From positions 1 through 21,859 of the forward strand of contig DJUV01000057.1 of assembly GCA_002440625.1 (NCBI GenBank): a DNA stretch of 21,859 nucleotides. Reading direction: 5' to 3'. The position numbers and the translations under genes were made by a program. The notes beneath the pieces are model-generated. The model saw nothing but the letters and a program-made list of their open reading frames with translations, ran no database searches and was not told where the DNA came from. Position 1 is the first letter of the stretch; each line of letters starts with the position of its first letter. The stretch comes from Rhodobacteraceae bacterium UBA6273. GTDB lineage: Bacteria > Pseudomonadota > Alphaproteobacteria > Rhodobacterales > Rhodobacteraceae. Positions 8,639 through 18,337 of the stretch are shown piece after piece.

Positions 8639-9559
8639 CCTCCGCATCGCCCGCGCCTCGCGCGCCTGCAGCAGCATCGCGCCGGTATAGATCACCAGCG
8701 CCGCCCAGATCAGCGGGAAGGCGATCATCTTCGCCCGCCCGAAGGGCTCGCCGAAGATGAAGACGGCGGTGAGGAAGATCATCGTCGGCGCGATATACTG
8801 CATGATCGCGATGGTCGAAAGCTTCAGCCATTTGGCGCCGTTGGCGTAAAGCATCAGCGGGATCGCGGTCACGAAGCCGGTGCCGACCAGCAGCCAGGTG
8901 TCATAGGGCACGCCTTGCGCAAAATGGCTTTCCCCCCGTGCGCCGAGCCAGATGACATAGCCGAGAGCCGGCGGCGTCAGCAGCAAGACCTCAAGCGTGA
9001 AACCCTGATTGGGCCCGATGGGAAGCCACTTCTTCAAAAAGGCATAGACCCCCCAGGTCAGCGTCAGGCCCAAAGCCACCAAGGGCAGCTGCCCGGCATC
9101 CCAGGTCAGGATCGCCACCGCGATGGCGGCAAGGCCGATGGCCACCCATTGCGCCGCATTCAGCCTTTCACGGAGGAGGACCGAACCAAGGAGGATCGAG
9201 AAAAGGGGGTTGATGTAATAGCCTAGGGCCGCATCCAGCGCATGGCCCGCGCCGATGGCCCAGACATAGATGCCCCAGTTGACCGAGACGAAGGCCGCCG
9301 TCACCGCCGCCATGCCCAGCATTTTCGGCGTCCTCAGCGCCCGCTTCAGGTCCGCGGTCCGTCCGGTCGCGACAAGGATCGCCAGCGCGATCGGAACCGA
9401 CCAGAGGATGCGGTGGGCGATGACCTCTACCGGCGGCACATGCGCCAGCGCCTTCATGTAAAGCGGCAGGAACCCCCAGAGGAGATAGGCGGCGAGCGCA
9501 TAGAAAAAGCCGGGAAGGCTGTCCCCGGATTGCGGGGCGGCGGCGGTCTGGTCTGACAT
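8603..9559 (-). CDS. rarD: RarD-type EamA/DMT transporter
   Basis: A 318-residue inner-membrane protein with about ten hydrophobic segments, of the RarD branch of the EamA drug/metabolite transporter superfamily. The signature GFLPLYMKALAHVPPVEVIAHRILWS follows the first segment, and TWGVYAFLKK, GFVTAIPLMLYANGAKWL and YIAPTMIFL follow later, as in RarD. RarD was named from chloramphenicol sensitivity, but its substrate is not established. The ATG at 9559 has AAGGA about 9 bases upstream. Its stop lies inside the end of the convergent FAD oxidoreductase gene (36-base overlap), leaving no room for a terminator between them. Confidence 0.9.
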   Translation of the reverse strand: MSDQTAAAPQSGDSLPGFFYALAAYLLWGFLPLYMKALAHVPPVEVIAHRILWSVPIALAILVATGRTADLKRALRTPKMLGMAAVTAAFVSVNWGIYVWAIGAGHALDAALGYYINPLFSILLGSVLLRERLNAAQWVAIGLAAIAVAILTWDAGQLPLVALGLTLTWGVYAFLKKWLPIGPNQGFTLEVLLLTPPALGYVIWLGARGESHFAQGVPYDTWLLVGTGFVTAIPLMLYANGAKWLKLSTIAIMQYIAPTMIFLTAVFIFGEPFGRAKMIAFPLIWAALVIYTGAMLLQAREARAMRRSAETAGAVGGK

Positions 9560-9635
9560 TGCGGGGGTCCTTGTGCTGCCGTTCCCCTAGCAGATGGAGA
9601 CACGCACCTCCATGCCGGGATTGTCACCGCTACAT

Positions 9636-10523
9636 TCAACGCCTGCGGGAAAGGTAGTCGCGGCTGAAGGCGGCATAGCCGTCGGATGTGACCTTCAGCT
9701 CATCCCGCATCGCTACGTGCAGGTCCGGCAGCCGGTGGAAGGGGACGGCCGGATAGACGTGATGCTCGACATGATAGGGCATGTTCCAGGCGAGGAACCG
9801 GACGACGCGGTTGGTGAAGGTCGTCCGGGTATTCTCGAACATGTTGGCGACGAAGGGGCAGTCACCATGCTCGGCCAGAAGATAGAGCCTGAGAAACGGC
9901 TGACCCAGAAGCACCGGCACGACCCAGACCCAGAGGAGCAAAGGCGAGACGAACAGGCTCGCCCCGGCCAGAGCGTAGAGCCCACCCATCGCTTGCGCCT
10001 CGCGCACCGCGCGGCGGCGGGCGCGGTCGGGCAGATAGGCATCCTCTGCCCGCCCGGCCTCAAGCCGCAGAAGAAGCCGCAAGCCCGCCCACCAATAGGG
10101 CAGGCCGCTCACATGCAGGCTCCATGCCGCCACCGTCTCGGGCTTGCCGCTCTCAAGTTCGGGGTCCTGACCCGGCAGGTTGGTGTAACGATGATGGGCC
10201 AGATGAAAGTACCGGAACCATTCGAACGGCAAGAGGATGAGAAAGCCGCAGACCCGCCCCACCCAATCGCTCAGCCGGTCCGAGGCAAAGGGCGTCCGGT
10301 GGGTGCATTCGTGTTCCAGCGTAAAGAGAAAAACGATGAGCACACCCTGCACCGGCAGAAGCAAAGGCCAGAACGGCACCCGGGCCGCAATCGCCGCCGC
10401 GGTCAGAAGGATCAGCCCGCCATGCCCAGCCAGTTGCCAGAGCCCGGCCTTGTCGCTCCGCTCGGTCAGCGCCGCCTTGGTGGCGGCGGGAAGCCCGGAG
10501 ACAAAGGTTCTGTGGTCGGTCAT
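9636..10523 (-). CDS. Membrane fatty acid desaturase/hydroxylase family protein
   Basis: A 295-residue membrane di-iron enzyme (fatty acid desaturase-like superfamily). Three histidine boxes are visible: HECTH at 71-75, HLAHH at 107-111 and HVEHH at 251-255, plus AEHG near 217-220, with hydrophobic segments between. These boxes bind two irons that activate oxygen for desaturation or hydroxylation of an acyl chain or carotenoid. The exact substrate is unknown. YHVEHHVYPAVPFHRLPDLH is typical of bacterial lipid desaturases. The ATG at 10523 is preferred; in-frame codons further upstream run into repeat DNA and do not look like this family. The ribosome binding site is weak (GAGACTGG far upstream). 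It is divergent from an SDR gene, with a repeat element between. Confidence 0.85.
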   Translation of the reverse strand: MTDHRTFVSGLPAATKAALTERSDKAGLWQLAGHGGLILLTAAAIAARVPFWPLLLPVQGVLIVFLFTLEHECTHRTPFASDRLSDWVGRVCGFLILLPFEWFRYFHLAHHRYTNLPGQDPELESGKPETVAAWSLHVSGLPYWWAGLRLLLRLEAGRAEDAYLPDRARRRAVREAQAMGGLYALAGASLFVSPLLLWVWVVPVLLGQPFLRLYLLAEHGDCPFVANMFENTRTTFTNRVVRFLAWNMPYHVEHHVYPAVPFHRLPDLHVAMRDELKVTSDGYAAFSRDYLSRRR

Positions 10524-10590
10524 GCAAACCAGTCTCGCCGCCCGGCCCGGCAAAGCCAAGGGGTAGCCTCGCGCGCTGAGCCCCCTTCCG

Positions 10591-10655
10591 CACTTTCTGT
10601 CTGAAAATACTCCGGGGGAGTCCCCGACTTGATCGGGGACGGGGGCAGCGCCCCC
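10591..10655 (-). repeat. Interspersed intergenic element, copy 2 (desaturase/SDR divergent region)
   Basis: The fullest copy. It has the box CACTTTCTGTC-nn-AAAATACTCC (10591-10613), a short ACTCC/GGAGT stem, a perfect 8-bp hairpin GTCCCCGA/TCGGGGAC (10620-10640), and a second hairpin GGGGGC-AGC-GCCCCC (10641-10655). Read on the minus strand, two hairpins are followed by GGAGTATTTTCAG. Both flanking genes point away from it, so here it cannot be a 3'-end terminator of either neighbour. Confidence 0.65.
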
Positions 10656-10689
10656 TCGCGCCGTCCGGTCCGCGCGCCGCAATCCCGCC

Positions 10690-10717
10690 TTGCATCCGGC
10701 ATCGCCCGTTCTAGGCT
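10690..10717 (+). promoter_or_regulatory. Candidate promoter of the SDR gene
   Basis: TTGCAT (10690-10695), a 16-base spacer, then TAGGCT (10712-10717), followed by AGGAGG and the SDR start at 10739. This implies a very short leader of about 15 bases. Inference from pattern and position. Confidence 0.35.
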
Positions 10718-10738
10718 GACAGCGGCAGGAGGTGGAAC

Positions 10739-11506
10739 ATGCCGGGAGTGAAAGACCGCGTGGCTTTGGTGACGGGTGCGGGTAGCGCCGGCGGCATCGG
10801 CTTCGCCATCGCCAAGGCGCTCCATGTCGCCGGTGCGAAGGTGGCTGTCACCTCGACGACCGACCGCATCCACGATCGCGCGCGGGAGATCGGCGCGGGT
10901 GTCTTCGCCACGGCAGCCGACCTCACCCGACCCGAAGACGTCGCACGACTGGTATCCGAGACAGAGGCCACGCTCGGCCCCATCGACATCCTCGTCAACA
11001 ATGCCGGGATGACCCAGACCGGCGTCAGCCTGCCCGGCGGGCATTTCACTGCGCTGGATGAGGCGACATGGGCGCGCGGGCTCGACATGAACCTCGGCAC
11101 CGCGGTGCGCATGACCCGCGCCGTCCTGCCGGGCATGTGCGCGCGGGGCTATGGCCGGGTCATCCACACCTCCTCCGTGACCGGGCCGGTCGTCGCCATT
11201 GCCGGTAGCTCGGTCTACGCCACCGCCAAGGCCGGGCTGATGGGGCTGACGCGGGCGCTGGCGCTTGAGGTCGGGCCGAAGGGCGTCACGGTGAATGCGG
11301 TCGGGCCCGGCTGGATCGAGACGGAATCGTCAAGCGAGGCGGAGGTCACGGCGGGGCGGCATACGCCTGTTGGCCGTCCGGGAAAGCCCGAAGAAGTCGC
11401 CCATGCCGCCTTCTTCCTCGCGGCGGAGGAAGCGAGCTATGTCACCGGTCAACTGATCGTCGTCGATGGCGGCAACACGCTTCAGGAATACAAGGTGGCG
11501 CTTTAG
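10739..11506 (+). CDS. SDR family oxidoreductase (FabG-like)
   Basis: A 255-residue classical SDR. The cofactor motif is TGAGSAGGIG at 12-21, NNAG is at 87-90, and the active-site region HTSSVTG has Ser145/146 with Tyr160 and Lys164 (YATAK). The C-terminal VTGQLIVVDGGNT is the usual FabG-like substrate-loop end. The Ser-Tyr spacing is one residue longer than in typical FabG. It probably reduces a 3-oxo group or oxidises a hydroxyl group; the substrate cannot be told. The ATG follows AGGAGG at 6 bases, a very strong ribosome binding site. It is monocistronic, facing the DUF1097 gene tail to tail. It is not close to the other SDR in the window (1763-2542), which has different motifs. Confidence 0.88.
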   Translation: MPGVKDRVALVTGAGSAGGIGFAIAKALHVAGAKVAVTSTTDRIHDRAREIGAGVFATAADLTRPEDVARLVSETEATLGPIDILVNNAGMTQTGVSLPGGHFTALDEATWARGLDMNLGTAVRMTRAVLPGMCARGYGRVIHTSSVTGPVVAIAGSSVYATAKAGLMGLTRALALEVGPKGVTVNAVGPGWIETESSSEAEVTAGRHTPVGRPGKPEEVAHAAFFLAAEEASYVTGQLIVVDGGNTLQEYKVAL

Positions 11507-11519
11507 GCCGAAAACAGGC

Positions 11520-11536
11520 CGGGCGCAAAACGCCCG
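11520..11536 (+). terminator. Small hairpin between convergent SDR and DUF1097 genes
   Basis: A 6-bp stem CGGGCG/CGCCCG with loop CAAAA, 14 bases after the SDR stop. No U-run follows on either strand, so it is only a possible terminator. Confidence 0.3.
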
Positions 11537-11546
11537 ACCCCGGGGC

Positions 11547-12041
11547 TCAGGCGGCCTTCGCCATGCTGCCCGCGATCTTTTCCGACACGAAGCCGAAGAG
11601 ATTGCCGATCACCAGCGACACCAGAACGACAGCCGCCGATTTCAGCACCGCGCCGAGATCGCCAAGCGCCACGCCGCTCAGAAGCGTGAAGGCCGCGGTC
11701 GAGGCATAGCCGTAGACCGCCGCCGGGATCGTCGCCAGCACCGGGAAATGGGCGCCAAGCACCAGGACCACGACCGAGATGCCGACGATGATCGAGGTCA
11801 CCAGAACCGAGCCGCCCACCGTGGCAACCATGAACAGCGTGACCGCCGCGACGAGGACGCCCCAGGCGTGGTTGATCGCGGATTTGGTCAGCCCGTCGGT
11901 CTTGCCGCCGCTATGGTAGAAGCTGCCCCAGCCGACGAACAGCGCCCAGACCTGCAGGCCGAGCGATGTGCCAAGGCAAAGATAGGTGGCCACGGCGGCG
12001 AGAACGCCGATGGATATGGCCAGAGCCGTGATGATGTTCAT
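11547..12041 (-). CDS. DUF1097 family membrane protein
   Basis: A 164-residue integral membrane protein with about five hydrophobic segments, matching the DUF1097 pattern: an N-terminal segment, the charged short loop WGSFYHSGGKTDGLTKSAINHAWG, then alternating hydrophobic helices and a C-terminal GNLFGFVSEKIA. Function is unknown; E. coli YcdZ belongs to the same family. The ATG at 12041 follows GGGAGGG at 5 bases. An upstream in-frame ATG at 12119 would add a charged, unlikely N-terminus. It lies convergent to the SDR and downstream of eno on the same strand, 125 bases away. Confidence 0.8.
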   Translation of the reverse strand: MNIITALAISIGVLAAVATYLCLGTSLGLQVWALFVGWGSFYHSGGKTDGLTKSAINHAWGVLVAAVTLFMVATVGGSVLVTSIIVGISVVVLVLGAHFPVLATIPAAVYGYASTAAFTLLSGVALGDLGAVLKSAAVVLVSLVIGNLFGFVSEKIAGSMAKAA

Positions 12042-12105
12042 TTGTCCCTCCCATTGCACCGCCCCGGGGCGTTTCCTCGCCCGGAGTGCGGCGGCAGGGA
12101 GGGTA

Positions 12106-12125
12106 GGGCGCATCTCCATGCGCCC
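12106..12125 (-). terminator. Perfect 8-bp hairpin downstream of eno
   Basis: GGGCGCAT / ATGCGCCC with a four-base loop, 41 bases after the eno stop codon on the minus strand. The stem is strong but is followed by TACCCTCCC rather than a U-run, so termination is uncertain. Confidence 0.35.
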
Positions 12126-12166
12126 ATATCCGACATTCGTCTCTACGACCCTCGCGGGCCCCGAAA

Positions 12167-13525
<1,359 letters not shown>

Positions 13526-13542
13526 CTAACGGACCCCTGGCG

Positions 13543-14412
13543 TCAGCGCGCCAGCCGGCGAAGCCGTGCTTCGCGCAGCAACGTGTAGAGGCCGGAACCG
13601 ATGACGATGGCGATGCCAAGATACGTCCAGCGATCCACATCTTCGCCGAACATGAAGATGCCGAAGCCCATCGCAAAGACGATGCGGCTGTAGCGGAACG
13701 GCGTGACCACCGCGACATCGCCCGTGCGCATCGCCTGCACGATCATGTAGTAGGAGATGACGCCAACAACGGCTGTCACGGCAAGGCGCAGGAGGAGTTC
13801 GGGCGCGACCGGCGCCCAGCCGCCCTGAAACGCCATGAGGACGGCACCGGAGAACGATGCCGAGACAAACCCGTAGAATGCCATGACCAGTGAAGACACA
13901 TGCGCGGGCGCCCCCCGTGTCGCAAGATCGCGGGCCGCGAGAAAGACCACCCCGGCGACCGCCAGCAGCGAGGCGGGCTGGAACCCCTCCGCCCCCGGCC
14001 TGAGGATGACAAGAACGCCGAGGAAGCCGACGGCAATGGCGCTCCATCGCCGCCAGCCCACCGACGCGCCGAGAAACAGCGCCGCCCCGAGCGTAACAAA
14101 AAGTGGCGCCGCCTGCAGGATCGCCGACACTGTCGTCAGAGGCGCGCGTGTGAAGGCCGAGACGAGGAAGACCGCGCTCAGCATCTCGGTCACGTTGCGG
14201 ATCACCACCGCCCGCTCGAACAGCGCCGGGCCAAAAAGCGGCTGCCCGGCAAGCCGCACCCAGAGCGCGAAGATCACCGCGCCGATGGCGCTCAGGATCA
14301 GGATGATCTGGCCGGCGGCGAGCGTCGAGGCCGCGCTCTTGATCATCGCATCCTCGAAGGCGAAGCCCGCCATCGAGGCGACCATCAGGGCGATGCCGCG
14401 CAAGTTTTCCAT
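13543..14412 (-). CDS. EamA family (DMT) transporter
   Basis: A 289-residue inner-membrane protein with about ten predicted hydrophobic helices in two EamA repeats (roughly 5-135 and 145-280). The second repeat contains AMRTGDVAVVTPFRYSRIVFAMGFGIFMFGE, a pattern typical of alphaproteobacterial S-adenosylmethionine or general metabolite exporters of the drug/metabolite superfamily. The substrate is unknown. The start ATG at 14412 has only a weak ribosome binding site. It lies between fur and eno on the same strand, 64 bases after fur, so it may be read from the fur promoter. It is not closely similar to the RarD-type protein at 8603-9559. Confidence 0.87.
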   Translation of the reverse strand: MENLRGIALMVASMAGFAFEDAMIKSAASTLAAGQIILILSAIGAVIFALWVRLAGQPLFGPALFERAVVIRNVTEMLSAVFLVSAFTRAPLTTVSAILQAAPLFVTLGAALFLGASVGWRRWSAIAVGFLGVLVILRPGAEGFQPASLLAVAGVVFLAARDLATRGAPAHVSSLVMAFYGFVSASFSGAVLMAFQGGWAPVAPELLLRLAVTAVVGVISYYMIVQAMRTGDVAVVTPFRYSRIVFAMGFGIFMFGEDVDRWTYLGIAIVIGSGLYTLLREARLRRLAR

Positions 14413-14476
14413 CGAAAGGTCCGTGTCAGGAGGGGCCCTGTGCCTTACCCCGGGCGCCGGGCGGCGGCAAGCCGGC

Positions 14477-14890
14477 TCAGCCTTTCTTCAGGGGCACGCC
14501 GAAAAGCTCAAGCCGGTGGCCCTTCAGCCGGTAGCCGAGCCGCCCTGCGATCTTTTCCTGCAAGGCCTCGATCTCGGGATCGACGAATTCTATGACCTGG
14601 CCCGAAGTGAGGTCGATCAGGTGGTCGTGATGCGCGCGCTCGGCATCCTCATACCGGGCGCGGCCATCGCCGAATTCGAGCTTGTCGAGGATCCCCGCCT
14701 CGTCGAAGACCCTGAGCGTCCGGTAGACAGTGGCGAGCGAGATTCGCCGGTCGATCGCCGCGGCGCGGGCGTGCAGGATCTCCGCATCGGGGTGGTCGTC
14801 GGATTCCTCCAGGACCCGCGCAATGACCCGGCGCTGTTCGGTCAATCGCAGCCCCTTGGCGGCGCAGCGGTCGATGATGGATAGGCTCAT
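14477..14890 (-). CDS. fur: Fur-family metal-responsive regulator (Fur/Mur type)
   Basis: A 137-residue Fur-family repressor: an N-terminal winged helix (about 1-80, with TEQRRVIARVLEES and the recognition part ISLATVYRTLRVFDEAGIL) and a C-terminal dimer and metal domain with HHDH at 87-90, Glu101 and His125. The CxxC structural zinc pairs of classical Fur are missing; Cys9 is the only cysteine. This matches the alphaproteobacterial Fur/Mur group, where the protein often senses manganese rather than iron. It is not Irr (no heme motif) and not Zur. The ATG at 14890 has GGAG 6 bases upstream; an upstream in-frame ATG at 15052 would add a non-family extension. It is divergent from the candidate small RNA and EF-hand gene. 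Confidence 0.85.
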   Translation of the reverse strand: MSLSIIDRCAAKGLRLTEQRRVIARVLEESDDHPDAEILHARAAAIDRRISLATVYRTLRVFDEAGILDKLEFGDGRARYEDAERAHHDHLIDLTSGQVIEFVDPEIEALQEKIAGRLGYRLKGHRLELFGVPLKKG

Positions 14891-15140
14891 GCGCTCTCCG
14901 GCCCGGTTCCGCCTCAGGCTTACGGCAATTCGGCGGGACGGGAAAGTGCCAGGGGAAAGACGGGCGGGCTGGGCGATTCTGCCACAGGTGCCAACGCCGC
15001 CCCGGATCGGGCCGGGCGACTCGGGCGGCCACAGCGGGTAGGTGTGTGTCAAGCCTCAAAACACAACATATCGTGGCAAAAACGGGATCCATGCCGGATT
15101 TATTTCGCCCCGCCCGGCCCGCAACCGGTACATAACGGGT
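14891..15140. other. Gene-free region upstream of fur
   Basis: No convincing gene. An exact TTGACA lies on the minus strand at 15052-15047, but no acceptable -10 box follows at 16-18 bases, so the fur promoter is not fixed. An 82-codon plus-strand reading frame crosses this region (15042-15290). It lacks a ribosome binding site and runs into the stem-loops of the candidate small RNA, so it is not called. Confidence 0.4.
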
Positions 15141-15168
15141 GACGCAGAGGCGCATTTTCGGCTAGGGT
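15139..15168 (+). promoter_or_regulatory. Candidate promoter of the small RNA
   Basis: GTGACG (15139-15144), an 18-base spacer, then TAGGGT (15163-15168). The TAGnnT type of -10 box also appears before other genes here. It would start transcription near 15175, giving an RNA of about 140 bases up to the terminator at 15293-15318. Inference. Confidence 0.3.
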
Positions 15169-15174
15169 CTTCGT

Positions 15175-15314
15175 CAGCAGACATACGGCTTTTCGGACAC
15201 GGGGCGGGTGCGCTCGCCCCCGACGGCGCTCAGGCCACAGGCAAGAAAAAACGGGCGGTAAATGATGAGCCTGAGCGGCGAAACTTGTGAACGGGGGCGA
15301 AAGCCCCCTTTTTC
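15175..15314 (+). ncRNA. Candidate small RNA with orphan intrinsic terminator
   Basis: A plus-strand region with no gene, ending in a classic terminator (15293-15318). Upstream lie a GGGGCG/CGCCCC hairpin (15201-15220) and a perfect 9-bp inverted repeat CGCTCAGGC/GCCTGAGCG (15227-15235 with 15269-15277) enclosing an A-rich loop containing AAGAAAAAAC. The only upstream gene, fur, points the other way, so the terminator needs its own transcript. No known signature of 6S, tmRNA, SRP RNA or RNase P RNA was recognised. The alternative is a terminated leader or riboswitch-like element of the EF-hand gene at 15481. Confidence 0.4.
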
Positions 15315-15318
15315 TTTT
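15293..15318 (+). terminator. Orphan intrinsic terminator (GGGGGC-GAAA-GCCCCC, then U-run)
   Basis: A perfect 6-bp GC stem with a GAAA tetraloop directly followed by TTTTTCTTTT. It is among the best terminators in the window, and no plus-strand gene lies upstream of it. Confidence 0.85.
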
Positions 15319-15480
15319 CCGGGCCCCCGATAGCGAAGCCCGCGCTCCTGATCGACGCGAAAACCGCCAGCAAGCCATTGAAAACGACCGGGGCAGGGGC
15401 CAGTTATTGGATAACGCGGCAGGTTTGACTATGTCTTGTCCCGTGTAATCCTGGGACTGACCCGGAGGAGTGAAAGACCG

Positions 15481-15717
15481 ATGAAGAAACTGGTACTGGC
15501 TTTTGGCGCCATGATGGCCCTTGGTGCGACGCAGGCGATGGCGCAGACCGTGGTCAGCGACACGGACGGCAACGGCACCTATTCTTTCGAGGAACTGAAG
15601 GCCGCCTATCCCGACCTGAACGAAGCGACCTTCACCTCGGTCGATATCAACGCCGACGGCCAGGTCGATGCCGATGAGCTTCAGGCCGCGCGCGAGGCGG
15701 GGACGCTCGCCGCCTGA
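15481..15717 (+). CDS. Small exported EF-hand protein
   Basis: A 78-residue protein. It has a cleavable signal peptide (MKKLVLAFGAMMALGATQAMA, cut before Gln22) and then two EF-hand-like calcium loops: DTDGNGTYSFEE (about 27-38), and DINADGQVDADE in the second half, each with Asp/Asn at loop positions 1, 3 and 5, Gly at 6 and Glu at 12. It is probably periplasmic and calcium-binding; the cellular role is unknown. The ATG at 15481 follows GGAGGAG at about 10 bases. An upstream TTG in frame (15436) would bury the signal peptide and is rejected. It is monocistronic, ending in a strong terminator at 15741-15777. It is divergent from fur, but no metal box was recognised. Confidence 0.83.
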   Translation: MKKLVLAFGAMMALGATQAMAQTVVSDTDGNGTYSFEELKAAYPDLNEATFTSVDINADGQVDADELQAAREAGTLAA

Positions 15718-15740
15718 TCAGAGGCGCGTTTCAGAAATTC

Positions 15741-15783
15741 AAAGCCCCGGGGCAGCGTCAGCTCCCCCGGGGCTTTTCGTTTC
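15741..15783 (+). terminator. Intrinsic terminator between EF-hand gene and ilvN
   Basis: A 12-bp perfect stem AAAGCCCCGGGG / CCCCGGGGCTTT (15741-15752 and 15765-15776) with a 12-base loop, then TTTTCGTTT. It also lies just past the convergent ilvN stop and may serve both strands, though the minus-strand U-run is weaker. Confidence 0.9.
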
Positions 15784-15789
15784 AAAAGG

Positions 15790-16350
15790 TCAGACGCCGC
15801 GCGCCAGCGCCGCCACCCCTGTCCGCGCCACATCGGCAAGGCCGAGTGGCCGCATCAGTTCGGCGAAGGCGTCGATCTTCGCGGGTGTCCCTGTCATCTC
15901 GAAGACAAAGCTCTGGAGCGTTGAATCGACCACGTTGGCGCGGAAGATTTCGGCAAGCCTCAGCGCCTCGATCCGCTTCTCGCCGGTCCCCGCAACCTTG
16001 AAAAGCGCCAGCTCCCGCTCGACGCTCGGGCCCTCGACGGTCAGGTCATGCACCTCATAGACCGGCACGAGGCGGCCAAGCTGCGCCTTGATCTGCTCGA
16101 TCACCGAGGGCGTGCCGCGCGTGACCACGGTGATCCGTGAGCGGTGCCCGGTATGGTCGACCTCGGCCACGGTCAGGCTGTCGATGTTGTAGCCGCGACC
16201 GGAAAAAAGCCCGATGACGCGCGCCAGCACGCCCGGCTCGTTCTCCACCAGCACGGCAAGCGTATGGGTCTCGGCGATCTCGGAATGAGGATCGCGGAGG
16301 TCGTAGGCGGAATGGCTCGACGAGCCCTTCTTGATGTTCAATGCGGACAT
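15790..16350 (-). CDS. ilvN: Acetolactate synthase small (regulatory) subunit
   Basis: The 186-residue regulatory subunit of acetohydroxyacid synthase, which binds valine and activates the large subunit. The ACT domain is visible from about residue 28: THTLAVLVENEPGVLARVIGLFSGRGYNIDSLTVAEVD, then HRSRITVVTRG, and the C-terminal domain with VSDLT-like stretch VHDLTVEGPSVERELALFKV and FVFEMTGTPAKIDAFAELMRPLG. The length matches the IlvH/IlvN family with a slightly long N-terminus. The ATG at 16350 has GAGGGC 4-5 bases upstream; the longer frame to 16467 would overlap the repeat element and the end of the large-subunit gene. It lies 67 bases after the large-subunit stop, with a GC hairpin in between. 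ilvH is an equally used name. Confidence 0.94.
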   Translation of the reverse strand: MSALNIKKGSSSHSAYDLRDPHSEIAETHTLAVLVENEPGVLARVIGLFSGRGYNIDSLTVAEVDHTGHRSRITVVTRGTPSVIEQIKAQLGRLVPVYEVHDLTVEGPSVERELALFKVAGTGEKRIEALRLAEIFRANVVDSTLQSFVFEMTGTPAKIDAFAELMRPLGLADVARTGVAALARGV

Positions 16351-16361
16351 GCTGCCCTCTT

Positions 16362-16412
16362 CTGCTTCTTCGTTGTTCAAATACCCCGGGGGTCCGGGGG
16401 CAGCGCCCCCGG
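16362..16412 (-). repeat. Interspersed intergenic element, copy 3 (between the two acetolactate synthase genes)
   Basis: A diverged copy: TTCTTCGTTGTTCAAATACCCC, then an ACCCC/GGGGT stem and a perfect 8-bp hairpin CCGGGGGC-AGC-GCCCCCGG (16394-16412), nearly identical to the second hairpin of copy 2. It lies right after the large-subunit stop codon and before ilvN. On the minus strand the hairpin is followed by GGGGTATTTG, so some transcripts may end here, lowering the small-subunit level. That effect is inference. Confidence 0.55.
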
Positions 16413-16417
16413 CCGTC

Positions 16418-18172
<1,755 letters not shown>

Positions 18173-18207
18173 CGTGCCTATCTCCATCCAACCAAGTCTC
18201 GCGCAAC

Positions 18208-18233
18208 AAAAAGCCCCGGAGCTGATCCGGGGC
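18208..18233 (-). terminator. Attenuator terminator of the ilvIN operon
   Basis: On the minus strand GCCCCGGA-TCAGC-TCCGGGGC (18233-18213) is followed directly by TTTTT (18212-18208) and GTTG. It lies between the leader peptide and the large-subunit gene, 36 bases before the ATG, so it interrupts the operon unless antitermination occurs. Confidence 0.9.
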
Positions 18234-18275
18234 GCATGGGAACCACTATGGTCAACCGTTACCGGCCCATGCGCC
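18231..18275 (-). promoter_or_regulatory. Antiterminator pairing of the ilv attenuator
   Basis: On the minus strand GGCGCATGGG (18275-18266, over leader codons 11-14) is exactly complementary to CCCATGCGCC (18240-18231). The second arm covers three bases of the terminator's 5' stem, so the two structures should exclude each other. Stalling at Ile4-Val8 would leave the first arm free and favour the antiterminator. A ribosome reaching the stop codon would cover it and allow termination. Confidence 0.75.
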
Positions 18276-18306
18276 ACGTCTCTACTAGTACCAGGATCGG
18301 TGCCAT
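18259..18306 (-). CDS. ilv operon leader peptide
   Basis: A 15-codon open frame, MAPILVLVETWRMGR. Residues 4-8 are Ile-Leu-Val-Leu-Val, the three end products of the pathway, so a shortage of any charged tRNA would stall the ribosome there. It starts at 18306 with AAGGA about 10 bases upstream and stops with TAA at 18259, inside the attenuator. It is too short to be a working protein and is a regulatory translation unit of the class known for ilv, leu and trp operons. Coordinates follow directly from the sequence; the function is inferred from composition, position and the paired hairpins. Confidence 0.85.
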   Translation of the reverse strand: MAPILVLVETWRMGR

Positions 18307-18337
18307 TGACCGAGGGTCCTTTGCTGCTGCGCAGCGG

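Noticed and set aside
15042..15290. 82-codon plus-strand frame between fur and the EF-hand gene
   Set aside because: No ribosome binding site, low-complexity arginine-rich composition, and its end overlaps stem-loops better explained as an RNA.
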